NCBI GenBank assembly: GCA_015657645.1
Contig: JACDQK010000153.1
Location: 1 to 36,198, forward strand
DNA from: Novosphingobium sp.
GTDB lineage: Bacteria; Pseudomonadota; Alphaproteobacteria; Sphingomonadales; Sphingomonadaceae
Direction of reading: 5' to 3'
DNA: 36,198 bases
This document shows positions 32,671 to 36,198 of this stretch, one piece after another (position 1 is the first letter of the stretch; each line of letters starts with the position of its first letter). The position numbers and the translations under genes are program-made. The notes under the pieces were generated by a model. That model did not search any database. It saw only the letters and a program-made list of their open reading frames with translations, and had not been told where the DNA came from.

Positions 32671-33507
32671 TTACCTCTTCTTCTTGGCGTGACGCGAACG
32701 GATAATCATCTTGTCCGTCTGCTTGTTATGGCGGGTACGAGCACCCTTGGTCGGCTTGCCCCACGGGGTAACCGGATGACGGCCACCCGAGGTGCGGCCT
32801 TCACCACCACCGTGCGGGTGGTCGACCGGGTTCTTGGCGACGCCGCGGGTCAGCGGACGACGGCCAAGCCAGCGGTTGCGACCGGCCTTGCCCAGGTTGG
32901 TGTTCTGGTTGTCGGGGTTCGAAACCGCGCCAACCGTGCCCATGCAGTCACCGCGCAGGTAGCGCTGCTCGCCCGAGTTGAGGCGAACGATCACCATCCC
33001 GCGGTCACGACCGACGACCTGGACGTAAGTCCCGGCCGAACGGGCGATCTGACCGCCCTTGCCCGGCTTCATCTCCACGTTGTGGCAGATGGTGCCGACC
33101 GGCATCTGGCTGAGCAGCATGGCGTTGCCCGGCTTAACGTCGGTCTTTTCACCAGCGACCACCACGTCACCGACAGCGAGGCGCTGCGGAGCGATGATGT
33201 AGGTCTGCTCACCGTCTTCGTACTTGACGAGCGCGATGAAGGCCGTGCGGTTGGGGTCATATTCCAGACGCTCAACCGTAGCCGGCATGTCCCACTTACG
33301 ACGCTTGAAGTCGATGAAGCGGTACTTCTGCTTGTGACCACCCGCGATCCCGCGCGAGGTCACATGGCCCTTGTTATTGCGACCACCGGTCTTGTGCTTG
33401 CCTTCGGTCAGCGCCTTGACGGGCTTGCCCTTCCACAGCGACGACTTGTCGACCAGGATCAGGCCGCGGCGGCCGGGGCTGGTCGGGTTATAGTTCTTGA
33501 GTGCCAT
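32671..33507 (-). CDS. rplB: 50S ribosomal protein L2 (uL2)
   Basis: L2 is a large primary 23S rRNA-binding protein needed for subunit association and peptidyl transfer. The 278-residue product has the start [20 protein letters not shown]. The middle includes [20 protein letters not shown]. The conserved C-terminal motif is [20 protein letters not shown], with the His near the peptidyl-transferase centre. It ends in the basic [12 protein letters not shown]. It lies 9 nt after rplW. Confidence 0.98.
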   Translation of the reverse strand: MALKNYNPTSPGRRGLILVDKSSLWKGKPVKALTEGKHKTGGRNNKGHVTSRGIAGGHKQKYRFIDFKRRKWDMPATVERLEYDPNRTAFIALVKYEDGEQTYIIAPQRLAVGDVVVAGEKTDVKPGNAMLLSQMPVGTICHNVEMKPGKGGQIARSAGTYVQVVGRDRGMVIVRLNSGEQRYLRGDCMGTVGAVSNPDNQNTNLGKAGRNRWLGRRPLTRGVAKNPVDHPHGGGEGRTSGGRHPVTPWGKPTKGARTRHNKQTDKMIIRSRHAKKKR

Positions 33508-33516
33508 GGTTCAGCC

Positions 33517-33822
33517 TCAGATCCCGCTGGTGACGTCGATCGACTGGCCAGCAGCCAGCGTCACAACAGCCTTCTTCACGTCCGAGCGCTTGTAGGGCTT
33601 GCCCTTCCAGCGCTTGGTCTTGCCCTTCTGGGTCAGCGTGTTCACGCTCTTGACCTTCACCCCGAACAGCGCCTCGACGGCCGCCTTGATTTCGGGCTTG
33701 GTCGCCTTTTCGGCGACCTTGAAGACCACAGCGTTGTTCTCGCTGAGCAGCGTCGACTTCTCGGTGATGTGGGGAGCCACGATCACGTCGTAGTGACGCG
33801 TGTCGATTGCGTCCTTAGCCAT
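33517..33822 (-). CDS. rplW: 50S ribosomal protein L23 (uL23)
   Basis: L23 at the tunnel exit docks trigger factor and SRP. The 101-residue product includes [60 protein letters not shown] and a C-terminus ending SIDVTSGI. It starts 8 nt inside the end of rplD, so the two are translationally coupled. Confidence 0.98.
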   Translation of the reverse strand: MAKDAIDTRHYDVIVAPHITEKSTLLSENNAVVFKVAEKATKPEIKAAVEALFGVKVKSVNTLTQKGKTKRWKGKPYKRSDVKKAVVTLAAGQSIDVTSGI

Positions 33823-34441
33823 TGAAACGCGCCTCCAGCTTTTCGACCGCGGCGCGCGTCAGCACCAGCGTATCATGCTTCAGGATGTCATAGACGTTCG
33901 CGCCGATCGCCGGGAGGACGTTGATGCCATAGAGGTTGGCCGAAGCGCGGGCGAAGCCCTCGTTCACGGCGTCACCATCGATCACCAGCACCTTCTTGCC
34001 CCAGTTCGCCTTGGCGAGCTGTTCGGCAACAGCCTTGGTCTTGGCATCCTTGAGCTCAAGGGTGTCAACAACCACCAGGTTGCCGTTGGCCTTCGACGAC
34101 AGTGCCATCTTCAGACCGAGCGCACGAACCTTCTTGTTCAGCGAAACGTCGAATTCACGACGACGCGGACCCATGGCCTTGCCACCGCCGATGAAGATCG
34201 GGGCCTTGCGGTCACCGTGACGAGCCGTACCGCCGCCCTTCTGGCGACCGAACTTCTTGCCGGTGCGGGCCACGTCCGAACGCTCGCGAGCGGCGCGGGC
34301 GATGCCGCGGCGGTTCTCGAGCTGCCAGGTGACAACGCGGTGAAGGATGTCAGCGCGCGGCTCAAGGCCGAACACGTCATCGTTGAGTTCGATATCGCCC
34401 TTGGCGGCGGTGCCATCGAGGTTGGAAAGCTTGACCTTCAC
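33815..34441 (-). CDS. rplD: 50S ribosomal protein L4 (uL4)
   Basis: L4 lines the exit tunnel with an extended loop and, in E. coli, represses the S10 operon by acting on its leader RNA. The 208-residue product has [20 protein letters not shown], then the loop [20 protein letters not shown] and [20 protein letters not shown]. The C-terminal domain includes [20 protein letters not shown] and [20 protein letters not shown]. It starts 3 nt after rplC. If L4 autoregulation exists here, the rpsJ-rplC interval is a natural target to test. Confidence 0.98.
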   Translation of the reverse strand: MKVKLSNLDGTAAKGDIELNDDVFGLEPRADILHRVVTWQLENRRGIARAARERSDVARTGKKFGRQKGGGTARHGDRKAPIFIGGGKAMGPRRREFDVSLNKKVRALGLKMALSSKANGNLVVVDTLELKDAKTKAVAEQLAKANWGKKVLVIDGDAVNEGFARASANLYGINVLPAIGANVYDILKHDTLVLTRAAVEKLEARFNG

Positions 34442-34444
34442 GAC

Positions 34445-35206
34445 TTAGCCCTCCTGACCTTCGGTCGCTTCGACGGCCGCGGTGTCTTCCGCGGGGGTGT
34501 CGGCAGCGGCCGGAGTTTCGTTGCTGTTGGCGGCACCCTTGATGCCGGCCGGATAAGGCGCTTCGGCGTGGCGCGAGACCTTCACCGAGTCCTTGACGGT
34601 CAGCCAGGAGTTCTTAGCGCCCGGGACCGAACCCTTGACGAAGATCAGGCCGCGCTCATCATCGACGCGGACGACTTCGAGGTTCTGCTGGGTGCGGTTG
34701 CGGTCACCCATGTGGCCGGCCATCTTCTTGTTCTTGAAGACGCGGCCCGGATCCTGGCGGTTACCCGTCGAACCGTGGGCACGGTGGCTGATCGAAACAC
34801 CGTGGGTGGCGCGCATACCGCCGAAACCCCAGCGCTTCATCGCGCCCTGGAAGCCCTTGCCCTGGGTCGTGCCGGCAACGTCGACCATCTGGCCCGGCAC
34901 GAAGTGCGAGGCAGCGATCGTTGCGCCAACTTCCAGCACGGCATCATCGGCCACGCGGAATTCGACAACCTGGGCCTTCAGGGGAACCTGAGCCTTTGCG
35001 AAATGTTCACGCTGCGGCTTGGCAACGTTCTTCTGCTTGGCACTGCCGGCACCCAGCTGAACCGCGACGTAGCCGTCGGTTTCAGCGGTGCGCACGGACA
35101 CCACCTGGCAATCTTCCAGCGCCAGGACGGTCACGGGCACATGCCGGCCGTCCTCCTGGAACAGGCGGGTCATCCCCACCTTCTTGGCGATCACGCCGGT
35201 ACGCAT
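34445..35206 (-). CDS. rplC: 50S ribosomal protein L3 (uL3) with C-terminal extension
   Basis: L3 starts 50S assembly and reaches the peptidyl-transferase centre. The core has [40 protein letters not shown] and [20 protein letters not shown]. It continues [20 protein letters not shown]; the Gln in GNRQDPG is the site methylated by PrmB in E. coli. The 253 residues exceed the usual ~210 because of an Ala/Glu/Thr-rich acidic tail (about residues 218-253, ending ATEGQEG). The ATG at 35206 follows an AGGAGAA. A 258-nt structured gap separates it from rpsJ. Confidence 0.97.
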   Translation of the reverse strand: MRTGVIAKKVGMTRLFQEDGRHVPVTVLALEDCQVVSVRTAETDGYVAVQLGAGSAKQKNVAKPQREHFAKAQVPLKAQVVEFRVADDAVLEVGATIAASHFVPGQMVDVAGTTQGKGFQGAMKRWGFGGMRATHGVSISHRAHGSTGNRQDPGRVFKNKKMAGHMGDRNRTQQNLEVVRVDDERGLIFVKGSVPGAKNSWLTVKDSVKVSRHAEAPYPAGIKGAANSNETPAAADTPAEDTAAVEATEGQEG

Positions 35207-35464
35207 GATCCGTTCTCCTACAGAGGCCTGCGAGGACCATCCCCGCAGGCGTGTTCAGCCCGAAATGTGAAACGAGCCCCGTCCGGGCTGAGTGCCTCCG
35301 GGTGGAGGCGAGACGGGGGACGCTGGCCCGGATAAATCCGGAGGTATCCCTTGTGTCCCCGACTATTGCCGGGGCTCTGTCTCGTCGCGGATTTCCCTGC
35401 TCGGGTTCCGCTAGGAGCCGGGTCGAAACCCGGTAATCAGCGGCCCTTAGGCCGCGCCGGCTGA
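35207..35464 (-). promoter_or_regulatory. Structured rpsJ-rplC intergenic RNA (candidate leader with pseudoknot)
   Basis: This 258-nt gap has no convincing gene but many stems. Plus-strand coordinates: 35435-35441/35460-35466 with an inner GGCC stem (overlaps the rpsJ stop); 35418-35423/35428-35433 (CCGGGT, UUCG-type loop); 35357-35361/35370-35374 (CCCCG); 35328-35332/35337-35341 (CCGGA); 35294-35299/35304-35309 (GCCTCC); and 35226-35232/35244-35250 (GCCTGCG). Two further 7-bp pairings interlock as an H-type pseudoknot: 35256-35262 with 35284-35290 (CAGCCCG), and 35277-35283 with 35312-35318 (CCCCGTC). Their inner arms abut directly, which favours coaxial stacking. The rplC ribosome-binding site lies just beyond the last hairpin. 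Confidence 0.6.
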
Positions 35465-35776
<312 letters not shown>

Positions 35777-35796
35777 TATGTCCTGCTACCGATGAG

Positions 35797-35820
35797 AAAG
35801 AGCAACGGGGGCTTACCCCC
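35797..35820 (-). promoter_or_regulatory. Candidate boxB-like hairpin plus boxA in the rpsJ (nusE) leader
   Basis: On the minus strand GGGGG-TAAG-CCCCC (35807-35820) is a perfect 5-bp stem, followed after GT by TGCTCTTT (35797-35804), which equals the core of bacterial rRNA boxA. The order hairpin-boxA matches rRNA antitermination leaders. It ends about 20 nt before the rpsJ start. Confidence 0.45.
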
Positions 35821-35838
35821 AAACAAATTCGAGCCGCG

Positions 35839-35867
35839 CCCCTACACAGGGTCCGGGATTCGCGCAA
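35839..35867 (-). promoter_or_regulatory. Weak candidate promoter of the S10 operon (TTGCGC-N17-TAGGGG)
   Basis: TTGCGC (35862-35867) and TAGGGG (35839-35844) are 17 nt apart on the minus strand, about 65 nt upstream of rpsJ. The -10 box is poor. It is listed because the position fits a leader that would contain the boxA-like element. Confidence 0.3.
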
Positions 35868-35985
35868 GCCCCTTTTCTTGCGCAATTGCGGCAATTCCGC
35901 GGGGTTGAGGCCTGCCCTTCCCGCCGAGTAAGAAAATGACTCAAAGCAAGCCTACCGCGTAACAGATGTGGCATCCGTCACAGAA

Positions 35986-36198
35986 TCAACGCCCCTTCTT
36001 CTTCCCGAGCGGCGCGTTGAAATCCGGGTCCTTGCCGGCCACCCAGGCGATGAACTTCTCCACGCGCGGCTCGATCCTTAGCAGGCTGGCATCCAGGCCG
36101 TAGCGTTGCAGTTCCGAATTGGAGAAGGTCGTGATCAGCATGTTCTGGCAGATCGGGTGCATCGGCACGGTATCGCGCCCGCCCCGGCTCTTCGGCAC
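35986..36198 (-). CDS. C-terminal part of a small HNH-endonuclease-like protein (cut by the window edge)
   Basis: The visible 70 residues begin VPKSRGGRDTVPMHPICQN and end WVAGKDPDFNAPLGKKKGR. This resembles the C-terminal half of small HNH-type proteins of alphaproteobacteria, where HHPVPKSRGG is followed by HPICHRTIHATFSNAEL. In this copy the segment reads HPICQNMLITTFSNSEL, so the histidines expected after the Cys are replaced, which suggests a changed or inactive metal site. The frame is open at the edge, and the first codon (GTG) reads as the Val of VPKSRGG rather than a start. Its N-terminus lies outside the window. The assignment is from memory of the family and only moderately certain. 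Confidence 0.6.
   Translation of the reverse strand: MPKSRGGRDTVPMHPICQNMLITTFSNSELQRYGLDASLLRIEPRVEKFIAWVAGKDPDFNAPLGKKKGR

Noticed and set aside
30873-35335. Long plus-strand open frames (up to about 530 codons) across the ribosomal genes
   Set aside because: They are shadows of ribosomal protein genes on the minus strand, with Arg/His/Asp/Leu-rich products and no family match.
35879-35892. CGCAATTGCG palindrome upstream of the S10 operon as an operator
   Set aside because: A single short palindrome in a 209-nt gap without a second copy or known regulator match is not enough.

Overview
The window comes from the chromosome of a GC-rich alphaproteobacterium, most probably a member of the Sphingomonadales (Novosphingobium, Sphingobium or Erythrobacter-like). 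The signs are GC-rich codon use throughout, an S10-spc-alpha ribosomal block without rpsD, a K+-independent proton-pumping pyrophosphatase, a GNAT/cupin-like pair, a wax-ester-synthase-like acyltransferase, and exported S9 peptidases. The genus is an inference; no 16S rRNA gene is present.

Left part (about 1-20.4 kb), a mosaic of short operons. nusB overlaps thiL, and thiL converges on a two-gene unit (small membrane protein plus membrane fatty-acid desaturase). hppA follows with its own promoter and terminator, then an exported S9 peptidase ending in a hairpin terminator. A GNAT-like/cupin-like pair and a tesB thioesterase come next. On the minus strand lie a VOC-family protein and uvrC. A lipid or ester operon follows: WS/DGAT-like acyltransferase, alpha/beta hydrolase, family IV esterase. 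Then come two tandem paralogous exported Gly-zipper proteins (minus), a sterol-desaturase-superfamily protein (plus) and an exported prolyl oligopeptidase (minus).

Right part (20.4-35.8 kb), the ribosomal superoperon, all on the minus strand. The transcription order is rpsJ, rplC, rplD, rplW, rplB, rpsS, rplV, rpsC, rplP, rpmC, rpsQ, rplN, rplX, rplE, rpsN, rpsH, rplF, rplR, rpsE, rpmD, rplO, secY, adk, an exported SRPBCC protein, rpsM, rpsK, rpoA, rplQ. Most junctions are tight or overlapping. The exceptions hold structure: a 258-nt rpsJ-rplC interval with many hairpins and a possible H-type pseudoknot, alternative hairpins over the rplN ribosome-binding site, terminator-like hairpins after rpmD and rplO, a clear promoter for secY, a second clear promoter for rpsM, hairpins on both sides of rpoA, and a perfect 15-bp terminator stem after rplQ. 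The rpsJ leader carries a short hairpin followed by a boxA-like TGCTCTTT. RpsJ is also NusE, and its partner NusB is encoded at the other end of the window. At the right edge is the 3' end of a small HNH-like protein gene.

Data quality: thiL, the desaturase, the alpha/beta hydrolase and the 3' end of rpsE each look broken by a single-base indel in a short G/C run or GC repeat. Since rpsE and thiL are normally essential or important, sequencing or assembly error is the simplest explanation. I saw no tRNA, rRNA, CRISPR array, insertion sequence or phage gene. I found no convincing unknown defence or mobile system; the most interesting unexplained signals are the RNA structures of the ribosomal operon.
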